A stretch of 64,000 nucleotides of DNA, from the NCBI GenBank assembly GCA_030849465.1, contig JARVLF010000022.1:124001-188000 (forward strand), written 5' to 3'. A program made the position numbers and the translations under genes. The first letter of the stretch is position 1. The number at the start of each line of letters is the position of its first letter. Below the pieces are notes generated by a model. The model ran no database searches and had not been told where the DNA came from. It saw nothing but the letters and a program-made list of their open reading frames with translations. This DNA comes from Moesziomyces globuligerus. Taxonomy: Eukaryota > Basidiomycota > Ustilaginomycetes > Ustilaginales > Ustilaginaceae. This document shows positions 8,557 through 16,096 of the stretch, in pieces.

Positions 8557-10503
8557 ATGAGCTCTCAAAACAACGAGGATTTGAATCCGTTCCAGATTCC
8601 GGACGACGACAACGCCACAAGCAAACCGTCCCCGGCTGGCGCGAGCTCAGCTGCCTCTTCGCACTCTTCGCTCGCTCACGCTGCAGACGACGCGGACGCT
8701 TCGGCGTCCCAGCGTGTGCAGGAAGATGATGACGACCAGGGCTGGGCTGGCACGTCGTCCCGCGCGCAGATGAACGCCGACGCGCTGGCCACCGGCGTCA
8801 GCGCTGGCACCACCTCGTCGCCCTCGTCCGTCAGCCGAGCCACGTTTGCCTCACCGCTTTCGGTGATCGAGATTGTCGACGCCCAAAAGTCGGGCGACGG
8901 AGGCTCCTCGTTCATCGTCTACGTCATCCGCAATGGCTCGTCCGAGGCCAAGCGTCGCTACTCTGAATTCGAAGCGCTGCGCGAGGCACTGATCCGCATG
9001 CACCCCACCATCATCATCGCACCCATCCCTTCCAAGCACTCGCTCTCGGACTATGCAGCCAAGCAGAGCAAGGCCAAGGAAGACGCGACCATCATCGCGC
9101 GGCGCAAGCGCATGCTGCAGAGCTTTCTGCGCCGGTGCGACAACCACCCCAAGCTTCGCGGCGACGAGGTGCTGCACAAGTTCCTCGACGGGCGGTACCA
9201 TTGGAACGACATCACAGCTTCGCCGCCGCTGGTGCATCTGCCCAAGAACAACCTGCGCGCGCCCGTGCAGAACCCGGCGGACCCGCACGCTAGTCCGGCG
9301 TATGCGCATCTGCCGCTGCCGTCGTCGGTCTCGTCGCTGCGGCAGCCGAACCAGCGCTTCATCGACTCGGAGGCGTTTACCAACCGCTTCGCCAACCACC
9401 TCTCGGGCAGCATGGAGAAGGTGAATCGGAGGCTGATGCGGAGGTGGACCGAGGCGTCGACCGACTACGCCGAGCTGGGCGCGATCCTCAACGGCTTTTC
9501 GCTCACCGAGTCGGGCGAGCTGGCGACGGCGATCGAACGCACGGGCCAGGCGGCGGACGCGGCGTACATTGCGACGGGCCACATGCTCAAGGAATGGGAG
9601 GAGAAGTTCACCGAGCCGCTGCACGAGTATACGCAATTTGCGGCGATCCTGCAGAAGCTGCTCAAGTGGCGCCATCTGAAGCACCTGCAGTACGAGCTGG
9701 CGCAGGATGCGCTGGAAGCGAAAAAGACGCAGCTGGAAGAGCTGGAGCGCGTGGAGAACGAGGCGAGGCGGCTGGACGAGGCGCTGGAACGCGGCGGTGC
9801 GGGGCTGCTCAACCGCGGCGGGCGTGTGACGGGCGGAGGTATCGATGCGAACGGCATCCGCGACGGCGTTGGCTCGGGCTTCCGTCCGTCGGCGTCAGTG
9901 TACGGCCGAGCGAGCGGCGAGGAGGGCGAAGCGGAGGGCGCGACCAAGGCCAAAGGCGCCGATGCTGCGGGCGAAGGCGAGGGCGCAGCTGGCAGCAATG
10001 GCGCGGGAGGCACACGATCCCGGCCGACGTCGACGCCGTCGTCGCCGTCGTCGGCGTCAGCGCCATCTTCGCCGTCCAAGAGGTCGTCGTCGCGGTCGCC
10101 GGGCTACGGACTGCTGGGCGCGATCACGCACACGTTCCAGAGCGTGATGGACGTGGATCGGGACGCGTCGCGGCGGAGCCAGATTTCGAAGCTGCGCGAG
10201 GAGATTGGGCTGCTGGAGGAAGGCGTGGCGCTGACGTCGAACGACGTGCACTATGCGACGACGGCGATCCAGGCGGATCTGGACCGGTTCCAGCGGCAAA
10301 AGGTGAGCGACCTCAAGGAGATGATGCTCGAGTTTGCGCGCATGCACCGCGAGTTTGCGCAGGCGAGCCTGGACAACTGGAAGGAGGCCAAGCAGGCGAT
10401 CGAAGCGGTGCAGAAGCCGGCGGGCATGCCCGAGAGCAGCCTCGTGCGTCGAGACGGCGAGCGAGCCAGCACGCCCGGCGCGACGGCGAGGCGACGCTCG
10501 TAG
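8557..10503 (+). CDS. SNX41: sorting nexin of the Snx41/Atg20 type
   Basis: This is a PX-BAR protein expected to bind PI3P on endosomes and act in endosomal retrieval and selective autophagy. After a low-complexity acidic N-terminus, the PX domain runs from about residue 105 to 230, with RRYSEF at residues 133-138 (the PI3P-contact arginine) and the IIAPIPSKHSLSDYA loop characteristic of the Snx41/Atg20 branch. The BAR-like region (about residues 265-430) carries the coiled-coil stretch LEAKKTQLEELERVENEARRLDE-type. A Gly/Ser/Ala-rich insert of about 120 residues splits the second part, and a final helical segment (about 540-620) completes the BAR fold, a split arrangement I associate with this branch. 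It is a single exon of 648 residues. Snx41 and Atg20 are not separated here. Confidence 0.85.
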   Translation: MSSQNNEDLNPFQIPDDDNATSKPSPAGASSAASSHSSLAHAADDADASASQRVQEDDDDQGWAGTSSRAQMNADALATGVSAGTTSSPSSVSRATFASPLSVIEIVDAQKSGDGGSSFIVYVIRNGSSEAKRRYSEFEALREALIRMHPTIIIAPIPSKHSLSDYAAKQSKAKEDATIIARRKRMLQSFLRRCDNHPKLRGDEVLHKFLDGRYHWNDITASPPLVHLPKNNLRAPVQNPADPHASPAYAHLPLPSSVSSLRQPNQRFIDSEAFTNRFANHLSGSMEKVNRRLMRRWTEASTDYAELGAILNGFSLTESGELATAIERTGQAADAAYIATGHMLKEWEEKFTEPLHEYTQFAAILQKLLKWRHLKHLQYELAQDALEAKKTQLEELERVENEARRLDEALERGGAGLLNRGGRVTGGGIDANGIRDGVGSGFRPSASVYGRASGEEGEAEGATKAKGADAAGEGEGAAGSNGAGGTRSRPTSTPSSPSSASAPSSPSKRSSSRSPGYGLLGAITHTFQSVMDVDRDASRRSQISKLREEIGLLEEGVALTSNDVHYATTAIQADLDRFQRQKVSDLKEMMLEFARMHREFAQASLDNWKEAKQAIEAVQKPAGMPESSLVRRDGERASTPGATARRRS

Positions 10504-10681
10504 CCGATCGGCAAGACGTAGAGATGCAATGCACAGGGTCTGGTTCCGACGCATAAAAGGACGAAGCGAGCGATGCTGTACTGTGGTGCAAGTTGAATGC
10601 ACGCGTGGGATAGGGGAGAAGGATGTTTTGGCGCGGGACCATGCACCGAAGGGGAGGCTGGGTAAGGGTACAGAAGGCGAT

Positions 10682-10699
10682 GGGGGGGGGGGGGGGGGG
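10682..10699 (+). repeat. G18 homopolymer
   Basis: Eighteen consecutive G residues lie 180 bp after the SNX41 stop. Such a run can form a G-quadruplex and is also a common place for sequencing length error. Confidence 0.9.
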
Positions 10700-10909
10700 A
10701 GATTGGCGAGGCGGAGTTGGAGTGACAAGCGGCTAGGCGAGCTGGAACAGAGGGGGCGCGGGAAGGGTGGCAGCAGCTGCTCGAGGCCAAGGCGGGCGCA
10801 AGCGGAGGGCGGAAGCGGAAGCGGAAGTGGAAGCGGAAATGGCTTCTCTCAAGGGTTCAAAAAGGCACGAGAATTTTTGAGACCGGGCTCGGCTAAGAAA
10901 TCCTATTTA

Positions 10910-10953
10910 CCAAAAGGCAGCCAAAAGGCAGCCAAAGGCCAGCCAAAAGGCGG
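10910..10953 (+). repeat. four tandem copies of an 11-bp unit
   Basis: The unit CCAAAAGGCAG is repeated four times head to tail: copies 1 and 2 are identical, copies 3 and 4 carry two and one changes respectively. The array lies about 310-355 bp upstream of the FAD oxidase start codon, in a typical position for an upstream activating array. Confidence 0.85.
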
Positions 10954-11180
10954 CTCGGATCGTCTGATTTTCCCATTCGCCGCTGCAGAGCGGGGCTGGG
11001 CGCGCGGCTTCCATGCACCTCGCACCCCGAGCCACCAACCACGCCCAACTCGAAGCTCCCAGTGGGTGGGTGGCGTGAGAGAGCGCACAACGGAACAGCA
11101 CATCCAGCGCACAACCAAGGTCTCATGCACGTCGCTTGCGTCAAAGCCCGAACCACCCTCACCCTCGGATCGCAGCGCCC

Positions 11181-11187
11181 TATATAA
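11181..11187 (+). promoter_or_regulatory. TATA box of the FAD oxidase gene
   Basis: TATATAA lies 78 bp before the ATG at 11265. It is the clearest TATA element in the window and fits a regulated rather than a housekeeping gene. Confidence 0.6.
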
Positions 11188-11264
11188 CGTATGCCACTTC
11201 CTCCCATAGGCGTGCATTCATCTCTCATACACCCCTCCGATCCCCCTCCTCAGGATAGACGATC

Positions 11265-12770
11265 ATGCGCACTGCTTCGCTGTTGGCCCTGATGACAGCT
11301 ACGCTCTCTGCGCTCGTCACGGCTGCTCCGCCCACTCCGGGTAGCCGGGTGTGTTCGGAGCTCGCAAAGTCGCTCCCCGCCACGCCCAACGATGCGGTGC
11401 TCACCTCGACCGACGGCCAGCCGTACACGGATGCCAGGACGGCAGGCTTCAACCCGCTCAACAACAAGCTCGCTCCGGCGTGCATCGTTCAGCCTACGTC
11501 GCAGGCGCAGGTGAGCGCCGTCATGCGCTCCGTCTTCCGCAACCAGGCCAACTACGCCGTTCGCGCCGGCGGCCACACGGGCATGGCTGGCTGGGACAGC
11601 GTCCAGGACGGCGTGCTGATCGACTTTTCCAAAATGACCCAGTTCAACTACAATGCTGCCGCCAGAACCGTCTCGGTCGAGCCCGGTCTGCGCTGGGGCG
11701 AGATCTACGCGCTCGCCGAACCGCACGGCGTTTGCCCCATGGGTGGCCGTGTTCAGCACGTCGGTACCGGCCTCATCCTCGGTGGAGGCCTGAGTCTGCT
11801 CTCGCCCCAGTACGGATACGCCTGCGATGGCCTCGTCTCGGCAGAGGTCGTCATGGTCGATGGAGAGATGCGCAAGGTGACCGCGCAGTCGGATCCCCAG
11901 CTCTTCCGTGCCATCAAGGGTGGCGGTGGCAGGTTCGGCGTCGTCACGCGCTACGAGCTCAAGGCCTTCCCCACCGGCACCAACGCCGACAAGAACTGGT
12001 ACGGCGGCTCCATCACCGCTCTCACCGACGAAGGCATGGACCTCATGGTCCAGTACACCGAGAAGTTCGTCGCCGCCACCGACGATCCCAACGCAACGCT
12101 CCTCACCAACGTCGGCATGCTCAAGCAGCAGGGCGCTCCTCTCTACCTCGGCTCGGGCTTCCTCTTCTACAAAGGCAGCCAGGCCGAGTTCACCAACGCG
12201 TTTAAGGATTTCCTCTCGATCCCCGGGCTCATTGTCGATACCAAGCCCATGAGCTACCTCGAGGCGACCGCGGTGACGCCGCTCGGTTGGTCGGCCAAAC
12301 AGGCGTACAAGTGGATGGGTGGTTCGCTCTATCCGCAGCCCACCGCAGACGGAGGCGCTTGGCTCAACACCTGGGCCAACGTCAAGACCCTCCTCAAGAA
12401 GAACGAAGCCACGCTCGAGTCGGCCTTCTTCTCGCTCACTCCCGTCAAGACGCATCAGATCGAACAGGGCTACGCTGCAGGCGGCAACGCTCTCGCCCCT
12501 CCCCGCGGCAAGAGCTACGTCCACTGGCTCTTCTCCACCATCCTCGCCCCCGGCACCACCGAACTGCCCGCAGACCTCGAACGTGACCGCCAGCAGTTCC
12601 TCAAACAGAACCCCTCCAGCCCCGGTCTGCCCCTCTTCCTCAACGAGGTCGACGCAACACAGAAGACCTTCCAGTCCTACGGCTCGTACTCCCAGCTCGT
12701 CCAGGCCTACTTCAAGGCCGACCCCACCAGCTTCAGCCTGCGCAAACAGCAGGGCCCCTCGTTCTTTTAA
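11265..12770 (+). CDS. secreted FAD-linked oxidase (VAO/PCMH family, BBE-like)
   Basis: This 501-residue protein has an N-terminal signal peptide (hydrophobic core from about residue 5, likely cut near AAP at 22-24). It then has a PCMH-type FAD-binding domain with GGHTG, in which His104 is the likely histidyl-FAD attachment site, and LILGGGLSLLSPQYGYACD, which wraps the pyrophosphate. The Cys that forms the second flavin bond in bicovalent family members is not seen before the VGTG motif, so single-linked FAD is expected. A C-terminal substrate domain follows. It lacks the usual BBE ending with an NYxN motif. The substrate cannot be told; sugars, alkaloids and secondary metabolites are all used by relatives. 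The promoter has a TATA box and an 11-bp array. No biosynthetic cluster surrounds it. Confidence 0.85.
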   Translation: MRTASLLALMTATLSALVTAAPPTPGSRVCSELAKSLPATPNDAVLTSTDGQPYTDARTAGFNPLNNKLAPACIVQPTSQAQVSAVMRSVFRNQANYAVRAGGHTGMAGWDSVQDGVLIDFSKMTQFNYNAAARTVSVEPGLRWGEIYALAEPHGVCPMGGRVQHVGTGLILGGGLSLLSPQYGYACDGLVSAEVVMVDGEMRKVTAQSDPQLFRAIKGGGGRFGVVTRYELKAFPTGTNADKNWYGGSITALTDEGMDLMVQYTEKFVAATDDPNATLLTNVGMLKQQGAPLYLGSGFLFYKGSQAEFTNAFKDFLSIPGLIVDTKPMSYLEATAVTPLGWSAKQAYKWMGGSLYPQPTADGGAWLNTWANVKTLLKKNEATLESAFFSLTPVKTHQIEQGYAAGGNALAPPRGKSYVHWLFSTILAPGTTELPADLERDRQQFLKQNPSSPGLPLFLNEVDATQKTFQSYGSYSQLVQAYFKADPTSFSLRKQQGPSFF

Positions 12771-12905
12771 CCTCCTGCCCCTTCCTTTGCTCTCCTCTTG
12801 GTCACTCGCACAAGCTAGATTTTCGCCATTTGCTTGCTTTCTCGGGAATGGAACACGCCCAATATCTGGATTGCGAGCTTTTGTCAGTGTGCGCGCGCGT
12901 GTGGG

Positions 12906-13778
12906 TTAGTGAGGTGGCAGAGCCGAGCGGATGAGCGAGATGAAGGCTTGGGCGGCTTGCGCTTCCGAGCCAGAGTGGCGCGAGCGGAACATGGCGAACG
13001 TCCCGCGCGCAATATCGCGCACCGCACCATCTCGCTCCTCATCCGAACCTGCCACTGTCGCGTCCAAGCCCGGTATCGGAGGTCCTGGGGATCCTGGGGG
13101 TGGGTTGGTCTGTGCGGCTGTACCTGTCGCGGGGGAAGGATCGTCGTATCCGGCCCAGAAATCGTCCGCGTCGACAATGTATTCGGCTGCGCCCTGATGC
13201 TCTTCCTGCTCGTCCTTGTCCTGCGTCGGTTCGGTTTGTTGGCGCAGGCAGGCGGGTGTTACGGGATGGAGGTGAGTGAGTTCCTCGCTGCGGACGGCGA
13301 AGAGGTTATCGAGACGAACCCGGTCTGCCTCGGGCACGACCGTCATCGCCAGATCGGGCGTCGAGTCAAGTTCGGGAAACTTGACGAGCAAGCAGCCACG
13401 CTGATGCCATGCGGGCTTGCAGTACAGCTCGTACCGGTGGAGGTCGATGGGATCTTGGATGAGCTCGCCGGCGATCTGGTGCGCGCGCGAGCGCCGGCGG
13501 AACAAGGCCACCGCCGTCTCGTCTAGGCGGAGCGATTGGGTGTGCAGTTCGATCGGATCGCGAGAAAGCCACGAGACCCACCGGGCTTGAGCAGCCAGCC
13601 GTTCATCGTCGTCGAAATCGGAATCAGGAGCAGATGGAACGGGCAGACCGAGCATACGATGGCGCATACGCAGCTCGTCACTCAGCTGCTCAGCCTCCAA
13701 CTCCTCCAGCCGAAAGAGCAGAAGCGACGTCAAAAGCTCCCGCAGCGAAGCTCCGATCCCCAGACCGTGTGCATCCAT
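12906..13778 (-). CDS. unrecognised protein, intact member of a tandem paralog pair
   Basis: This is a 290-residue protein of a family I do not recognise. The ATG at 13778 was chosen because it aligns with the start of the paralog at 15910 and because the open frame beyond it begins with GTG. Conserved blocks shared with the paralog are an N-terminal helix (SLRELLTSLLL), WVSWLSRDP, a middle part ending in CLLVKFPEL, RLDNLFAVRSEELTHLHP and ACLRQQ. The C-terminal third is acidic and low in complexity. There is no signal peptide or membrane segment. It is probably a lineage-restricted cytoplasmic or nuclear protein. It is convergent with the FAD oxidase (135 bp between stops). Confidence 0.7.
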   Translation of the reverse strand: MDAHGLGIGASLRELLTSLLLFRLEELEAEQLSDELRMRHRMLGLPVPSAPDSDFDDDERLAAQARWVSWLSRDPIELHTQSLRLDETAVALFRRRSRAHQIAGELIQDPIDLHRYELYCKPAWHQRGCLLVKFPELDSTPDLAMTVVPEADRVRLDNLFAVRSEELTHLHPVTPACLRQQTEPTQDKDEQEEHQGAAEYIVDADDFWAGYDDPSPATGTAAQTNPPPGSPGPPIPGLDATVAGSDEERDGAVRDIARGTFAMFRSRHSGSEAQAAQAFISLIRSALPPH

Positions 13779-14213
13779 CCTTTCCCGAACCACGCCCTGA
13801 CATGCACAACAGACGCAGAGTGGGGATGCTTGTAGACATGTCCAGAGCCACCCTTAAAAAACTATCCGATTTTTCCTCCGAGCTCCCTTTCGCCGACATC
13901 CGCGCGATTTCTCTGTACGCTTCGCGCATTGTCTCTCGCACACGCTCTCCAAGTCCTCCCAAGGCACTTGCTACACTGGAACTGCATTGGCCCAAGTCAA
14001 ACGACGCCACGCCGAGCAACGATGTATACAGCTCATCTTGATGTCGATGGTGGTTTCCAGCTCGGCCGTAGACCGGGCATGGTGGTTGCGGGTCCAGACG
14101 GCGGGAGTGTGCAGCGGTGGAGCGTCGAGGCTGACGTCGTTGGCCAGGCACGCACGAGCGCTGCTCAGCCGAGACGATTCGCGCTCGGACTGCAGTAGCA
14201 AGGGGAGGAGAGG

Positions 14214-14498
14214 TTATGTGTGATGGTTGACGCTGGACGGGGTGGTCGGCAGAGGCGGACGGCGTACGAGCGGGGTGGCCGAGGCGTAGATGCCCGCCCA
14301 GGTGCCGAGGCAGAAGGTGGTGACGCCAACGCGCCATGCGCCCGCCCAGCCGCCGACGCCGAGCCGAGCAATGGCGCTGGTCGAGTACGAGACGACGAGG
14401 AGCGAGATGAGCGTGTAGCCGCCAGCGTCGGTGAGTTCGACCGTGCGAGGCGCCGTACCCATTGGCCCCAGAACCTTGGGCGGCGGCAGCACCACCAT
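14214..14498 (-). CDS. possible small membrane protein (94 residues)
   Basis: This frame encodes two hydrophobic stretches (GYTLISLLVVSYSTSAIARL and WRVGVTTFCLGTWAGIYAS) after a short proline-containing N-terminus, so a small protein with two membrane segments is possible. The frame extends upstream only to a GTG at 14546 before a stop, so the ATG at 14498 or an unseen upstream exon would be needed. I recognise no family. A chance open frame in GC-rich DNA is a serious alternative. Confidence 0.3.
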   Translation of the reverse strand: MVVLPPPKVLGPMGTAPRTVELTDAGGYTLISLLVVSYSTSAIARLGVGGWAGAWRVGVTTFCLGTWAGIYASATPLVRRPPLPTTPSSVNHHT

Positions 14499-14546
14499 CG
14501 TCCTACCCAGCACGGTGTCGGGCTGACAGTCTTCAGCAATGCTCAC

Positions 14547-15134
14547 ACTAAGCGATAGCTAGTGTAGCAGAAAGAACCGGGCCCAATCGACGTGTATTAC
14601 AAACCCAATCATGCAAGCAGCTCAGAGTCTAGACGGAGCGAAACAAGTCGCCATCGAAATGGCCGACTGCTAACCGATTTTCGCCGACACCCGCTTGAGT
14701 TTGGACTCAGCCGCACGCTCGTGAGCAAGTCCACCTCCGATGAAGCGCATGGTGCAAGGATGGCGTGCACGGCAGAGCATGTAGGCGATGCTGACAATGT
14801 TGCGATTCGCAGCGTCCTCGTCATCAGACCCCGAGGCCTAAGCCGCTGCCTTGCTCGACCCACAGCCCCGACAAAATGGCCGACTTCAAGGCCGACTTTT
14901 CGCCGACATGCCTCTCCTTTTCACATCGTGACACTCAGCTCTCCCTGCAACGCCACCGAGCACGATGTTTCAATAGGCTTATACCATTGACGACAAGCAA
15001 GGACGAGACAGACGAAGACTAGACTCGGCGCAATGGACTCGAGATGCAATGTGCGTGGCAGCACGCGTGTCCGAGGCTGGGTGCAGGGCTCCTGGCATGC
15101 TACTGATGGCTCGCACAACGTCCTTGATCGCAGC
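14547..15134. other. gap between the two paralogs
   Basis: No gene is supported. The stretch is less GC-rich than its surroundings and contains two imperfect copies of a 35-38 bp element (14656-14690 and 14873-14909). Confidence 0.4.
14656..14909. repeat. pair of imperfect direct repeats about 215 bp apart
   Basis: Copy one (14656-14690) and copy two (14873-14909) both begin with AAATGGCCGACT and end with TTTTCGCCGACA. The inner 8-10 bases differ. A related TTTCGCCGACAT also occurs near 13886-13897, just upstream of the first paralog. They may be shared regulatory elements or remnants of the duplication. Confidence 0.5.
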
Positions 15135-15910
15135 TTATTTCTCCAGATCAGAGACGAGCGCCTGTTCTTTTTCTTCCTCCGTCCTTTGTCTCTTGGAGCT
15201 CGTCGAAGCCGTGGTGTCGGACGATGCTGTGATGCTGGTGCGAGCCATGTCGGGTTTGAGATCCCCGTCGTCCACGTCGTTGCTGCGCCCTGCTCGGTCG
15301 TGCTCCTGAGCCTCTTCGTGAGCGACTTGATGATCTCGCAGGCACGCCATTGTGAGGCGATGCAGATGAGGCAGCTGAGACAGATGCTCAGGCGAGAGGG
15401 TGAAGAGATTGTCGAACTTGTATTCGCCCTCCTCGAGGACGATGGTCATGAGCAGAACATCTGCCGGATCCGTCGGGTAGATTGGCGGAAACTCGACGAG
15501 GATCCGGCCTTGTGAGCGCCACCCCCCTCGCCACAGAGGAGCTTGCTCGATGATGCCAATAATTGGTCCTCGTAGAACGGTTGGGCATCGATCGTCTTGA
15601 ATCGTTCGGCGAAAAGGCGCTGAGCCGTCGAGGCCACGTCGAGCGGGTGCGAACAAATCTCGCGGGGATCGCGACAGAGCCAGGCCACGTATGCCTTCTG
15701 TGCAGCAACACCGGATCTTCTCTCTGCCTCGGAAATCTCCTCATCGCTGCAATACATCCATGGACGCTTCGGGCTAGCGCCAACCGTACGGTGGTGCCGG
15801 CGCGCGGCCGCACTGAGCTGCGACGGCGGAATGTAAAGCGGGTTGCTGAGCAGCAGCGATGCGAGCAGCGAGTCCAGCGGCAGGGTCAGCGCGCTTCGCA
15901 CAGCATACAT
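15135..15910 (-). pseudogene. second member of the paralog family, broken by a frameshift
   Basis: The N-terminal part (from ATG 15910) aligns with the paralog at 12906-13778 through SLLASLLL, VAWLCRDP and a PLDVASTAQRLF block. At about 15563-15570 the matching frame changes: the rest of the alignment (GPIIGIIEQ, ILVEFPP, KFDNLFTLSPEHLSQLPHLHR, ACLRD) lies in another frame, which runs to the TAA at 15135. One inserted base would rejoin the two frames, so the genome appears to have lost one base, or the assembly has a single-base error. No plausible intron repairs it: the one GT...AG pair of suitable size would remove a block conserved in the paralog. The promoter region (15911-16096) is shared with EXO5 in a divergent arrangement. 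Confidence 0.65.
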
Positions 15911-16096
15911 GTCCCTGCACATCACGACGAAGCACAATCCGCAGATGGTGTGGTTGTAGAGAAGCAAAGTGCTCAGCACTGTGGGCCAGAGGGAGTGAAT
16001 AGGGCGCTGACATTTTCCTGCCACACGGCCATCCTCCCCTCCACCATCACATCGCGCACAGTCATCACATCCGTGCTCAGCCTCGCTGCGCGCAGG

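Larger units (their letters stand above)
10504..11264. other. intergenic: upstream region of the FAD oxidase gene
   Basis: No coding region is supported. It holds an 18-base G run at 10682-10699, an imperfect GGAAGC hexamer repeat near 10808-10838, the 11-bp tandem array at 10910-10953 and a TATA box at 11181. It is a simple-sequence-rich promoter region. Confidence 0.6.

Noticed and set aside
10504..15134. Mobile element or secondary-metabolite cluster around the FAD oxidase
   Set aside because: No transposase, reverse transcriptase, terminal repeats, polyketide or peptide synthetase, or cluster regulator is visible; the repeats are short and local.
15563..16096. N-terminal extension of EXO5
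   Set aside because: It overlaps the paralog gene on the other strand and does not resemble Exo5; ATG 16097 already gives the expected length.
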